NCBI GenBank assembly: GCA_015146655.1
Contig: VKHL01000097.1
Location: 1 to 64,000 of the forward strand
From: Ochromonas danica
Lineage: Eukaryota; Sar; Chrysophyceae; Chromulinales; Chromulinaceae
Direction: 5' to 3'
Length of the DNA: 64,000 bases
The position numbers and the translations under genes were made by a program. The notes beneath the pieces are model-generated. The model saw only the letters and a list, made by a program, of their open reading frames with translations. It searched no databases and was not told the DNA's origin. Positions 44,601-55,895 of the stretch are shown in pieces; position 1 is the stretch's first letter; each line of letters starts with the position of its first letter.

Positions 44601-46318
44601 CTCGCTTCGGACATCACCACGTGAGCTTTTAAATTTTCATTCATGCCTATTGGGTTGCCAAATCTCACATCTATGTAATGCACCGTACAACAGGGAACAG
44701 AAGAACGTTTGGGTGGATTCTATCGTCTCGATGATGGATTTGGAACCCATTCAAAATGATCTGGTGAGTGGTTTATACGCTGTATCTTGGTGATCTAACT
44801 CTGATCAAATTGATCTGTATGTTCAACCCGATCAGATTGGTTTGTCTGGAGCGGGAGGCATGAGTTTCGAACAACGCAAGCGTGTTTCTATTGGTACAGA
44901 ATTGGCTGCCAATCCTTCCATCCTCTTCCTTGATGAGCCGACCACAGGATTGGACTCTCGTGCTGCTCAAGCTTTGGTGGTAAATATCCGGCGTATTGCA
45001 GCATCTGGTCGTTCAGTTGTCTGTACTATTCATCAACCGTCCACAGCCATTTTCAATTCCTTTGACAGTCTGCTGCTGTTAAAGAAGGGAGGCAGAACTG
45101 TTTTCTTCGGTCCTTTGGGGTATCGAGGCAAGGGGTTGGTGGACTTCTTCGAAGCCATTCCTGGGGTGTCTCCCATGCCTGTGCATATGAATCCCGCCAC
45201 GTGGATGTTGGATGTGATTGGTGCTGGTACTTCTGCTCAAGCCAGTCAGGTGGATATCGATTTTGTGAGCAATTACAACTCGTCTACTCTGTGTGATGTC
45301 AGCAAGCTCAAGCTAGAGACCCTCACTCGTCCTAACAGTGCTTCGAAGAGACTCACGGATGATGAGATTCAAGTGTTGCAAGCGGATGTATATCGCACTT
45401 CTTACCACAAGCAATTCTATCTGCTGTACAAGCGCTACTTGGTCTCTTATTGGCGTTCTCCAAGCTACAGCGTGATGAGACATGTGACCAACATTGTGAT
45501 CGCTTTGATTTTCGCTTCTGCCTTTCCCTTCCAAACCTACAATGATTATATCAAAACAACTTCTCGCGCTGCAGTCATCTATATCACTGCTTTCTTTTGT
45601 GGAGTCATGGCCATGAATTTGTCTATTCCAATCACTGCAAGTGATCGCCCTGTCTACTACCACGAGCAACAAGCTCGCATGTATAGCACCTTCTTGTATA
45701 CTCTGGCACAGCTGCTCACCGAGATTCCCTACCTTCTCATCGGAGCGATTTCCTTCAGCTTGCCGTTCTTTTATATTGTTGGTCTGAACAATGTGGGTGC
45801 AGTGACTCAAAAGTTCTTCTGGTTCTGGATGTTTAACTTTTTGTTGGAAGCCACGATGTTGTTCTTGGGTGTGTTCTTTGTTTACTTGGCCCCTGATGAG
45901 GCAACAACTCATGTGTTCACGGGCTTAACCAATACTTTGCTGGGTCTTTTCTGCGGATTCTTGATTGCTGAACAAAACTTCCCGCCTTTCTGGAAGTTCA
46001 TGTATTGGCTGGATCCTTTACATTATGCTCTGGAAGGACTCTTTGTCTCCATGTTCCACGAAGATACCACCAAGATTAAGTTGATGAATGGTGACATCAC
46101 CACTGCTGAGAAATATGTTCGTCATGATTTGTTCACCACCTGGATGTATGGCCATGTCGGTTATGATGCAATGGCCTTGGCGTTGTTCGCGGGTGGCGCA
46201 GTGTAAGTGTTTCCCTTCCTTCTTCATGATCAGCAAACCTTCTTTACCGTGCTTTCATATTCACAATAGGGTTGGAAGCTACTTGTGTTTGGCGTATTTG
46301 AACCACGATAAGCGATAG
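41698..46318 (+). CDS. PDR-type ABCG transporter, tandem copy 1
   Basis: Five exons, 41698-42220, 42295-44620, 44694-44763, 44836-46202 and 46270-46318 (introns 74, 73, 72 and 67 bp), total 4,335 nt (1,444 residues). The order is the reversed PDR type: NBD1 (Walker A GPPGSGKS at about 167-174, split by intron 1; signature VSGGQKRR), TMD1, NBD2 (Walker A SSGAGKTT, MSFEQRKRVSIG, Walker B ILFLDEPTTGLD), TMD2. In NBD1 the Walker B/catalytic segment reads MMDCISNGLD, so Cys replaces the catalytic Glu and NBD1 is likely a degenerate ATP site, as in fungal Pdr5. The role is export of hydrophobic compounds at the plasma membrane. It differs from copy 2 almost only in 43628-43843. Confidence 0.95.
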
Positions 46319-47446
46319 GAACAACACGAATAACCGGATGGTGTTCCGATTGGAGACAGCTAACCGTCTGAAATGATTGGACGGTGGTCAAGCATATCGA
46401 AGAATGAGAATAGTCCTAACGAGAGTTGCAATGTTTTTGTTGTTTGCCAGTTTTGCTTAGTATTCGTTGACCTTAGGGAGTCAGTTGAAATTGTAAATTA
46501 GTTGTAACTCGCAGATCTTTTTTGTGATGAAAATTTCCCTTTTCCTTACTCTTGTTTGCTCCATACAGAGATTTTATCCGTCAGCAGACATCACATGCTC
46601 GGAACATTCAACATATTGTAAATAATGTACATATTCAACATTAGACAACGCCGCGAAAAAACTGCCACTTCAGGCGGGGAAAGCGAAATTGCGTGAAAAC
46701 GTTTATTGTCGATAACTTTTGATGTAATTAACTTTATGCAATAATTTCAATTGTATTTGATTCAGTATTTAATTGATTCAGTATTTAGTATAGGAACTGA
46801 CATTTCCTCGTCGATCGATCCTCTTCAGACAATTGCTCGATATTCTATGAGGCATGGCTGCAATCCTTTTTAACCAGAGATAAAGCATGACTAGTGCTAC
46901 GAATAGACGCAGTTTGACGATTCATTGTTGACTGTGTCTTGCTATATCTCAGTTTTTGACGAATTTCAAAAAACGTTTTCAGATTTCATTTTTGAGGCTT
47001 CAATTGCAGATATTGCACGGCAAATGCCGTTTCTCTGTTTTCTATAACCATTCAAATATATGATCAAACTTTCAGTGAATTTAATGAAGTAGTCATTGAG
47101 AATTCTTCGGAAATGGCGAAAATGAAAAATGCCGCAGTTTCGCTTTCCCCGCCTGCTTTTCGGTTTTTGACCATTTTGACGCGCCGTTTTCGTGTGACTG
47201 GGACTATTTAACTTAACACTACACACCGGTCTGGTCTTCGCGGCTTCTCTCTCCTGACCCTTTGTCGCCACACTCCTGGTAGAATGCTCACATATGAAGA
47301 GAAAATGCAGATCGTTGGCCATTCATTATCTAATACCACCACTCCCTGCCCACCAAGCTCCACGAATAGTGACTTCTTTGGGTGGAAACCAAGTAAAAAC
47401 AAGAAAAGTTCCATAGATCGCAAATCACACCGACAAAAATCGGAAA
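46319..47446. other. Spacer between the ABCG copies
   Basis: The first 193 bp (to 46511) are identical to the 3' flank of copy 2. The middle is AT-rich and bounded by 18-bp inverted repeats (separate entry). The end, from about 47300, is the diverged promoter counterpart of copy 1. Open frames here overlap the inverted-repeat unit and lack protein character. Confidence 0.55.
46671..47155. mobile_element. Candidate MITE with 18-bp terminal inverted repeats
   Basis: CAGGCGGGGAAAGCGAAA at 46671-46688 is exactly the reverse complement of 47138-47155. The 485-bp unit is AT-rich and non-coding, and it is flanked on both sides by CTT (46668-46670 and 47156-47158), which could be a 3-bp target duplication. 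The size, end symmetry and lack of a gene fit a non-autonomous DNA transposon. The superfamily is unclear. A chance 18-bp inverted match this close is very unlikely, but a single copy cannot prove mobility. Confidence 0.5.
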
Positions 47447-50400
47447 ATGTCTTCTGCCACCTCGACAAGCGAAGCTGAAGATGCGAGAAAAAGCTTCTCT
47501 GCAGTCTCCTACAGCGCCATCTCCAATCAAGAGGTTCAGGCCGTCTTGACCAAGGAGTTGAGCGACACGAGGAAGTATGTGGAGGAGCTGGAGGGTGAGT
47601 TGAAAGAGCATGGCCTGGAGTTGCCCATCAAGTTCCAATCCTCCCTGTCCTCTGTGACTTTGCACGAAGTCGCGAAGGCCAAAGCGATTCTGGAAGATGG
47701 CAACATCGATGAAATCCGTCAGATCATGCAGAGAAGCAAAAGACTGTGTCGCGAGCAGGACATCTCGATCGAGTACCATAACCTCAACTTCTACACCAAG
47801 GTCGAAGCAGAGCGAGAGATCTCTACGGTGTACACCTGGTTCCGCAGCTTATTGATGTTCTGGTCGCCTCGGCCTCGGAAGAGAGTCGACATCTTGGCCA
47901 ATGTCTCTGGCCGCATCTTGCCACGAAAGATGACTTTGCTGATTGGTCCCCCAGGCTCTGGCAAATCAGGTATTGAAGCTTTCTGCATTGCTTGCTGGTC
48001 CATTTGTGTTTATATTGTTGTGTTTATTGTGTGTTGCTTGCAGTGCTTTTAAAGGCGTTGGCTGGGCGATTGCGTGCGGCGGGCAACGCCAAGTTTAGCG
48101 GAGACGTCTTCTACGATGGAGACAACATTAAGTCAGGCAAATTCTTGTTGCCCAAAGTTGCAGACTATATCGAGCAAGGCGATACTCATCAACCTGTGCT
48201 AACTGTCGAAGAGACTTTGAAGTTTGCATGGACATGTACCTCTGGAGGTCATCACAGCTATGGCCGAGCAAAAGATGAGGAGACGGGAGCGATTTTGAAT
48301 CAAGATGATGACACCTTTGCTGTGGTGCAGAATGTGCTGACAGGTTTGGGTTTGAAGGGGTGCAAGGACACTTATGTGGGTAATGCTCACATTCGCGGTG
48401 TTTCTGGAGGACAGAAGCGTCGCGTGACTATTGGAGAGATGGCAGTCTGTCCTCGTCCTGTCAAGATGATGGACTGTATCTCCAATGGCCTCGATACCGC
48501 CACCACCTTCGACATTATCCAAGCCATTCGTGTTATTAATGAAGGATTGGGACAGACTTCAATGATCTCTCTGCTTCAGCCTCCTCCTGATGTGTACAAC
48601 TTGTTTGATGAGATTATCTTGCTTTGCGAAGGCCACGTTATTTACCATGGTCCACGCGAGCAAATTATGGGCTACTTTGAAGCCTTGGGATATGTTTGTC
48701 CTTTGGATGTAGACGAAGCAGACTTCTTGCAGGAGTTGCCCACCCCTGAAGGAAGGAGATTCATTTCTCGCCCAGACACACCACATCGAGCTGAAGATCT
48801 CGCAAAAGTGTGGAAAGAGTCCTCCATATACAAGCAAATGATAGCCGAAATGCGCTATCCCGTGAATGACGAAGAAAAGGGGAAAAGCGAAACCAGCGCT
48901 CATCGACTTTCCTTGAGCAACACAAAGACATGGTATGAAGATCAATTGGAAGAGTTTCCCGCAACGTTTTGGACTTATTTTCTGCTTTGTTTGGAGCAAC
49001 ATTTCAGCGTCATTGTTCGAGACGCTCATTTTGCGAATGCTCGTATTGGTCAGAGCTTGATCGTTGGTGCAATCACTGGTTCTCTGTTCAACAATATTGG
49101 CAAAGAGGAAACCACAACAATGAACGGCTTTCTGTTCAACACTGTGCTATTCGGAGCTTTGGGTAGCTTTGCGATGCTTCCTATAGTGTATGAGCAGAAG
49201 GCAGTTTTCTACAAGCAGAAAGACGCTCTGTTCTATCCAACTGGTGCCTTCACTTTGGCCCAAACGATTGCCTTGATACCATTGCAGTTGTTGGAAACCA
49301 TTCTCTATGTCACCATTGTTTATTGGTCAGCAGGCCTGGCTAAACAAGAGAATGGCTCCCGCTTTTTGACGTTTATCGTCATTTGTATTGCCTTCTCGAT
49401 GTGTACTTGCCAGCTGTTCCGCACAATTGCTTCAGTTCTACCCGATATGCGTGCTGCATTGCCTGTCGCAGGTGTGATAGTAGTCATTATGGTGCTCTTC
49501 AGTGGCTTCATCCAGCCAAAATCAGTCATTTCGGACGGCTGGATTTGGTTTTACTGGATGAACCCGATCTCCTGGGTGTTGAAGGCTGTGGCGATTAACG
49601 AGTTTTCGGCTCCACGTTATGACTTCCTGACCTGTTTAAACACTGCTTGTACTCAATCTGAGCGATATGGTGATTTTGTCTTGAAGTCTTACGGCAATCC
49701 CACCTCAATGAAATGGATTTGGTATTCATTTGCTGTGATAATTGCCGAGTACTTCTTCTTCCTCCTCCTGACTTATCTGGCTCAGAAGTACATCCATGTG
49801 GAACCAACGCCACCACCGCCTGTGCGCTATGAGTTGGATGAACCTGTCTTCATCCAGCCTACTTCCAGCAAAGAGGTAGTTGTGGCGGATCCAAGAGTGG
49901 TGAAACCTGTGGGAGAGGAGAACAAGGGCAACGCAGAAGAAGACCAAGAAGATGTGGAGGCTCTCGCTCCTCGCCAACACTATGGTGCCGCAAACAAGAA
50001 GTTCGAGCAATTACCCTTCGAACAAATTTCGTTTGCCTTCCAAAATATCGGTTATACGGTCACATTGCCGAGTGGAGAGGATGTAGAGCTTCTGCAGGAT
50101 GTGAACGGCTTCTTCGAACCCGCGAGCATCACTGCATTGATGGGTTCCTCTGGCGCAGGCAAAACCACTCTCCTCGATGTTCTAGCTGGCAGAAAGAATA
50201 CAGGTGTGGTCCGCGGAGAAATGTTCTTGAATGGCTTACCGAAAGTGGACGCCTATTTCCGTCGTATCATGGGATATGTCGAGCAATTCGACACCTTACA
50301 TGCTCGATCTACTCCTCGTGAGGCAATTCAATTCAACGCGGAGCTTCGTCTCGCTTCGGACATCACCACGTGAGCTTTTAAATTTTCATTCATGCCTATT

Positions 50401-52067
50401 GGGTTGCCAAATCTCACATCTATGTAATGCACCGTACAACAGGGAACAGAAGAACGTTTGGGTGGATTCTATCGTCTCGATGATGGATTTGGAACCCATT
50501 CAAAATGATCTGGTGAGTGGTTTATACGCTGTATCTTGGTGATCTAACTCTGATCAAATTGATCTGTATGTTCAACCCGATCAGATTGGTTTGTCTGGAG
50601 CGGGAGGCATGAGTTTCGAACAACGCAAGCGTGTTTCTATTGGTACAGAATTGGCTGCCAATCCTTCCATCCTCTTCCTTGATGAGCCGACCACAGGATT
50701 GGACTCTCGTGCTGCTCAAGCTTTGGTGGTAAATATCCGGCGTATTGCAGCATCTGGTCGTTCAGTTGTCTGTACTATTCATCAACCGTCCACAGCCATT
50801 TTCAATTCCTTTGACAGTCTGCTGCTGTTAAAGAAGGGAGGCAGAACTGTTTTCTTCGGTCCTTTGGGGTATCGAGGCAAGGGGTTGGTGGACTTCTTCG
50901 AAGCCATTCCTGGGGTGTCTCCCATGCCTGTGCATATGAATCCCGCCACGTGGATGTTGGATGTGATTGGTGCTGGTACTTCTGCTCAAGCCAGTCAGGT
51001 GGATATCGATTTTGTGAGCAATTACAACTCGTCTACTCTGTGTGATGTCAGCAAGCTCAAGCTAGAGACCCTCACTCGTCCTAACAGTGCTTCGAAGAGA
51101 CTCACGGATGATGAGATTCAAGTGTTGCAAGCGGATGTATATCGCACTTCTTACCACAAGCAATTCTATCTGCTGTACAAGCGCTACTTGGTCTCTTATT
51201 GGCGTTCTCCAAGCTACAGCGTGATGAGACATGTGACCAACATTGTGATCGCTTTGATTTTCGCTTCTGCCTTTCCCTTCCAAACCTACAATGATTATAT
51301 CAAAACAACTTCTCGCGCTGCAGTCATCTATATCACTGCTTTCTTTTGTGGAGTCATGGCCATGAATTTGTCTATTCCAATCACTGCAAGTGATCGCCCT
51401 GTCTACTACCACGAGCAACAAGCTCGCATGTATAGCACCTTCTTGTATACTCTGGCACAGCTGCTCACCGAGATTCCCTACCTTCTCATCGGAGCGATTT
51501 CCTTCAGCTTGCCGTTCTTTTATATTGTTGGTCTGAACAATGTGGGTGCAGTGACTCAAAAGTTCTTCTGGTTCTGGATGTTTAACTTTTTGTTGGAAGC
51601 CACGATGTTGTTCTTGGGTGTGTTCTTTGTTTACTTGGCCCCTGATGAGGCAACAACTCATGTGTTCACGGGCTTAACCAATACTTTGCTGGGTCTTTTC
51701 TGCGGATTCTTGATTGCTGAACAAAACTTCCCGCCTTTCTGGAAGTTCATGTATTGGCTGGATCCTTTACATTATGCTCTGGAAGGACTCTTTGTCTCCA
51801 TGTTCCACGAAGATACCACCAAGATTAAGTTGATGAATGGTGACATCACCACTGCTGAGAAATATGTTCGTCATGATTTGTTCACCACCTGGATGTATGG
51901 CCATGTCGGTTATGATGCAATGGCCTTGGCGTTGTTCGCGGGTGGCGCAGTGTAAGTGTTTCCCTTCCTTCTTCATGATCAGCAAACCTTCTTTACCGTG
52001 CTTTCATATTCACAATAGGGTTGGAAGCTACTTGTGTTTGGCGTATTTGAACCACGATAAGCGATAG
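47447..52067 (+). CDS. PDR-type ABCG transporter, tandem copy 2
   Basis: Exons 47447-47969, 48044-50369, 50443-50512, 50585-51951 and 52019-52067 give 1,444 residues, collinear with copy 1 at an offset of 5,749 bp. Exons and all four introns look identical except in 49377-49592. There the first membrane domain reads FIVICIAFSMCTCQLFRTIAS instead of FMVLCFVFAMCVCQLFRAIAS, with a few single changes further on (V-A-G for V-S-G, K-S for K-T, A-I-N for T-I-N). The same degenerate NBD1 (MMDCISNGLD) is present. The pair is probably functionally redundant except for substrate contact or regulation, since the promoters have diverged. Confidence 0.95.
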
Positions 52068-52404
52068 GAACAACACGAATAACCGGATGGTGTTCCGATT
52101 GGAGACAGCTAACCGTCTGAAATGATTGGACGGTGGTCAAGCATATCGAAGAATGAGAATAGTCCTAACGAGAGTTGCAATGTTTTTGTTGTTTGCCAGT
52201 TTTGCTTAGTATTCGTTGACCTTAGGGAGTCAGTTGAAATTGTAAATTAGTTGTAACTCGCTGGCCTTGTTTGTGGCTGTTGTTTGCTCTGTTCGACATC
52301 AAAATAGTCAACAAGCAGCATTGGCTCACTCCAACACGATGATAATGGATGATAGCTAGCCATAACAGAGGCATTGACACTGTGTGCCTGCTGGTTCTCG
52401 TCAA
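52068..52404. other. Convergent spacer after ABCG copy 2
   Basis: Positions 52068-52260 repeat the 3' flank of copy 1 exactly, then the sequence becomes unrelated. The remainder is the 3' end of the convergent ankyrin gene. Nothing else is visible. Confidence 0.5.
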
Positions 52405-54195
52405 TCAAGAGGTAGAGGTTGTGCCCGTCTGTTGCAGTCGTCTGCGCAAATTGTCTCTCTCTTGGGCTAGTTTGAGGAACGAGAAGACTGCGTGCGGGTG
52501 GCTGGGCGCGAGGTCCAGCGCGGTCTCGCCGTGGGCGTTGCAGATGTCCACCGCCGTCTCTCTCTCCCCGCAGAGCATCGCCACGATCTCCTCGTCTCCT
52601 AAGCGACTGGCGTAGTGCAAAGCAGTGTTGCCATAGTTATCCTTCGCGTTAACATCCAGCCAGCTGTTCTTCCTTCGAATGGTTTTCATCTGATTAGTTT
52701 GCTTCTGATTCTGTTGCGTCACGTCATCTTTGTCAGACTCTTCGTAATGGAAGTAGTGCAGCAATAGATAAACTGCTTGGCGATGCTTCTTGATGACTCC
52801 GATGTGCAGGGGAGTGTATCCCGTGTCCTTCTGGGGAATGTTTGGGTTTATCTGCAAGTCGCCGAGGCGGTGCAGCGTGGGGAGATCATTCAACGCCACG
52901 GCGGCATAGAGAGCAGTCACGGCCAAGTCCGCCTCTGGCAAGCCGTGACGATAGCCCGCGACTCGCTTGAGATCTCCGGCGGCGACGGCGGCGCGCTCGC
53001 TCAACGCCCTGCGCAGGCACTGGCCGTCCACACAGCGACCCAGCAGGATGTGCTGCGAGACGTCGCATCCCTGGCCCAGGCAGCCCGCCTCGCAAAGGTC
53101 TTGGGCAGTCCAATCGTGAAGTCCATGTGTCACTTTGTTTGCGTGGCTGCTGGCGGTGGGGTTGGAGGAGGAGGAGGAGGAGGAGGGCTGCAGAGGAGGT
53201 AGTCGAGCCTCGAAGAGACGCGTTTGGTCATACGCCCCGGGCCCTGGCGTTGCGTTGAGGCCGTTAGATTCCTTTTCCTCCTCGAGGCGAGGAGCGTGTG
53301 CGAAGCGAAAGCCTTGGCGGCCAGCGATGACTGACGGCCTCGTGGCCTCGACTGCGGGGCTTGACCTCGACGAGCGCGGCGCCGCTGGACCTGCTGGACC
53401 TGCTGCAGCTGCCCGCTCGAACCTCTTGGCGCTGCTGGCAAAGGCCACGAGTCCTCCAGACCCCACAGCGGCTGGCGAAGGGTCGAAGGCGGAGGGCAGC
53501 GGCGGGATGTCGCAGGACTGCGTGACTGCTCGCTGCCGCCCCAACAAGCGACTGCTTTGAGAGAAGGAACAGCCTGGACCACCACCCCCACTACCCCCAA
53601 TAGCAACAGACTTGGCGGGGAAGACTTTGTTGAAGGAAGAGTCCATCGCCGCCTCGTCTGCGGGCTGCACGCCAAGAGAATCTCTCATGAGGACACGCGG
53701 CGCGGCGCCTTCGCCCAGCAGATCCAAGCCGAAGAACAGCTTCCCGCGACTACCTCCTCCTCCTCCTCCTCCTGCTGCTCCTCCTCCTCCTCCTCCTCCT
53801 CGCTGCTTCTGCTTCTGTCTCTTGGGGCTGGACTTCCTCAGTCTCTCCTCCTCCTCCTCCTCTAGCCGCAGCAGCTCCTCCTGGCTGATGCGGTCCAGCA
53901 AGGTCTTCTCCTTGTGCCAGTGCTTCCAATAGGCCGCGCGGAACTTCTGCCGGCGAATGGACGGCCCGCCCAGTCTGTCTCTTCGCTGCCGGTCCGCAGA
54001 GGCGATGGCCAGCGACTGCGTGACGATGGCGTCCTGGCGGCGGCTGTCGAAGTCTCTGTGGAAGATGTCGTGCCTCAGGCCCTTCACCTCCCGCACTAGC
54101 AGACTGTGAAGCCTCGAGGCGGAGGCCTCCAGAGAACGAGTCAGCTGCAACTGCTTCTCCTCGCTCTCCTCGTACAAGGCATTGATCGCCTCCAT
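52405..54195 (-). CDS. Ankyrin-repeat protein with a PGPGAY (SHIPPO-like) motif
   Basis: A single exon encodes 596 residues; ATG 54195 is the first true start. N-terminal coiled coil (1-125: EESEEKQLQLTRSLEASASRLHSLL, basic and Glu-rich), then Gly-rich linkers from trinucleotide runs. The 210-330 region ends in NATPGPGAYDQTRL, the P-G-P-G/A-x-Y unit of sperm-tail PG-rich (SHIPPO/ODF3) repeats. The C-terminal third is ankyrin repeats: TGYTPLHIGVIKKHRQAVYLLL, DNYGNTALHYASRLGDEEIVAML, and HGETALDLAPSHPHAVFSFL. STPGPxAY proteins associate with flagellar microtubules, so an axonemal role is plausible given the flagellar genes here. Only one such unit is clear. Confidence 0.8.
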   Translation of the reverse strand: MEAINALYEESEEKQLQLTRSLEASASRLHSLLVREVKGLRHDIFHRDFDSRRQDAIVTQSLAIASADRQRRDRLGGPSIRRQKFRAAYWKHWHKEKTLLDRISQEELLRLEEEEEERLRKSSPKRQKQKQRGGGGGGGAAGGGGGGGSRGKLFFGLDLLGEGAAPRVLMRDSLGVQPADEAAMDSSFNKVFPAKSVAIGGSGGGGPGCSFSQSSRLLGRQRAVTQSCDIPPLPSAFDPSPAAVGSGGLVAFASSAKRFERAAAAGPAGPAAPRSSRSSPAVEATRPSVIAGRQGFRFAHAPRLEEEKESNGLNATPGPGAYDQTRLFEARLPPLQPSSSSSSSNPTASSHANKVTHGLHDWTAQDLCEAGCLGQGCDVSQHILLGRCVDGQCLRRALSERAAVAAGDLKRVAGYRHGLPEADLAVTALYAAVALNDLPTLHRLGDLQINPNIPQKDTGYTPLHIGVIKKHRQAVYLLLHYFHYEESDKDDVTQQNQKQTNQMKTIRRKNSWLDVNAKDNYGNTALHYASRLGDEEIVAMLCGERETAVDICNAHGETALDLAPSHPHAVFSFLKLAQERDNLRRRLQQTGTTSTS

Positions 54196-54745
54196 CACTA
54201 CAACGTACTACTAGGCTACTACTACTACCTCTAGAGGGTACAGTATTGTAGAGGGTACAGTAACAGTGGCAAGTTACAGTGTTAACTATTATTACGAGGC
54301 GCTGGCCTCTATGAAACGGTCAACTCAGCACCACTACTGTTCACTACCGGTATGATAACAATAAATACAATAACAATGATAATAGAAGAGTAGATACCAA
54401 CAGAGAACCCTAGATGAGCTCTTATTGACGCTGACAAACTATTAATTAACTTGATTAATTAATGACTTCATTCTAGACTCTAGACTCGACCTAGAAAGCC
54501 AGACATCTAGACATCTAGAAATCTGGAATTATGTAAATACATAACTCCACGAGAACCGCGTAGTGTGGGTCGTAGGCTACACTTCTTGCACACATATCGT
54601 ATGTGACACGCTACTTCACTAAACCTAGAGGGGACTCTCATAAATAACTGTTAACAGCAATCTCTAGCCTCAGAGAACAGATCACAATAATAACTGTACA
54701 ATACAATGTAGTGCAATGTAGTGGTAGTAGTCTCGCTATACTGTG
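54196..54745. other. Spacer with motif cluster and AT-rich repeats
   Basis: This holds TAC triplet runs next to the ankyrin start (54205-54260), TTAATTAA palindromes near 54440-54465, and a GACATCTAG/ATCTGG cluster at 54500-54530, which is over 300 bp from the ankyrin ATG. No coding frame is seen. Confidence 0.45.
54500..54530 (-). promoter_or_regulatory. CCAGACATCTAG...ATCTGG cluster, distal to ankyrin gene
   Basis: CCAGACATCTAG, ACATCTAG and AAATCTGG lie together. They are farther from a start codon (305-335 bp) than the other clusters, so either the transcript has a long or spliced 5' UTR or this copy is not functional. Confidence 0.35.
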
Positions 54746-55612
54746 CTATGTTGAGGGGAGCTCTGTCACTCGGTCACTGAGGCAGCTCTCGTCTCGCTTC
54801 TCTTCGCCCTCCGCAGACGACTCCGACTCCTCACGAACAACGTCGATGCGGTAGATGCGATGGTTGTTGTCCAGCCAGTATGTCTTGGTGACGAGCATGT
54901 CCAGAGGCTTGGGGTACAGCTGGGGCTGCAAGAGGCGGGGCTGGCAGGCGCCTTCCTTCCCCAAGAAGAAGGCCTCCATGCAGCTCGAAGACAGCACGTG
55001 CACCTGGTCCTGCTGGTCCACGTACTGGTGGTTCGTCTCGTACAGGCGAGTGCCTCGCATGCGCGACAAAACGATAATTTGGCTGCCCGCTTCGTCCAGC
55101 GTCTGTCTGATCCCCACGTTCTTTATCTCCAGGACGAAGTCTGGCATGAGGTTGACCTGCTCGAGCATTGGCGGCAGAATGCTCTGCAGGCCGAGCCAGC
55201 TGAGCACCTCTTGCCGCGTGAGGCTGAGGAAGTTCATGCGGCAGCTGGACACTCCGTAGCGAGAGAAGAACCCAGAGATCATCTCCGGCTCGCCCGAGTT
55301 GAGCGCGTTGGAGAACATCGTGGCCAGGCTGCGGCGGATGTCTGACTTGAGCAGGCGGGGAATGGGATGCGCTCGGCGCCACGCACGGCGCGTCTTGGGC
55401 TTCTTGCTCAAGTCCACTTCGTCACTCAATTCGCCACTTTCTGTTGAGGGATTGCAGCACTTGCGCTTCTGCAAAGAGGTGGAGGAGGAGGAGGAGGAGG
55501 GAGAGAGAGCCGAGGACTCGCAGTCACTGTAGATGTCCTCAGTCAGAAGGTCCATGATAAAGCCCGAGAGCTCATCGTCCGCTTGATTCGAGGTCATATC
55601 GATCGAAATCAT
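54746..55612 (-). CDS. Nuclear-looking protein of unknown function
   Basis: A single exon encodes 288 residues. The N-terminal third is acidic/Ser-rich with a basic nuclear-localisation-like stretch (KKPKTRRAWRRAHPIPR). It is followed by LLKSDIRRSLATMFSNALNSGEPEMISGFFSRYG, the opening helix of an NTF2/SnoaL-like cone as I remember it from small stramenopile nuclear proteins. The central part (FVLEIKNVGIRQTLDE, IIVLSRMRGTRLYETN) looks like beta strands. It ends in YWLDNNHRIYRIDVVREESESS and an acidic tail. A leucine zipper is not evident. A transcription-related role is only a guess from composition. Confidence 0.7.
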   Translation of the reverse strand: MISIDMTSNQADDELSGFIMDLLTEDIYSDCESSALSPSSSSSSTSLQKRKCCNPSTESGELSDEVDLSKKPKTRRAWRRAHPIPRLLKSDIRRSLATMFSNALNSGEPEMISGFFSRYGVSSCRMNFLSLTRQEVLSWLGLQSILPPMLEQVNLMPDFVLEIKNVGIRQTLDEAGSQIIVLSRMRGTRLYETNHQYVDQQDQVHVLSSSCMEAFFLGKEGACQPRLLQPQLYPKPLDMLVTKTYWLDNNHRIYRIDVVREESESSAEGEEKRDESCLSDRVTELPST

Positions 55613-55895
55613 CTGAAATCGTATTAATCAATGAGGCACATCGCCCACCGAACACAGCCTTACTATTAATTAATTAATTAATTGCCAGGTGAGCATCTGC
55701 GCGGTGTGTGTTCCGTTTTCATTCCATGGTGGACAAGTTAACCATCTAGTCTATTCCATGGAATGTATTGGGGAAGCCGTCTGCTGTGTTTGCTGGGTGG
55801 AGGCTTTCTTTGACTTCTCTCTCACAATCCAAACACATTTGACGTCCTTCCCTTCCCTTTTCTACTGCCTTCTTCCTTTTATTCTCCTCTAGAAG
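55613..55895. other. Divergent spacer with TTAATTAA run and probable 5' UTR intron end
   Basis: (TTAA)-type repeat at 55667-55684. A pyrimidine-rich tract ends TTATTCTCCTCTAG immediately 5 of the UBC13 start, which looks like a 3' splice site and suggests a 5' UTR intron 3 bp before the ATG. The donor was not fixed. Confidence 0.5.

Noticed and set aside
46966-47322. Minus-strand 118-codon ORF between the ABCG copies
   Set aside because: It crosses the candidate MITE end, has mixed composition and no family motif.
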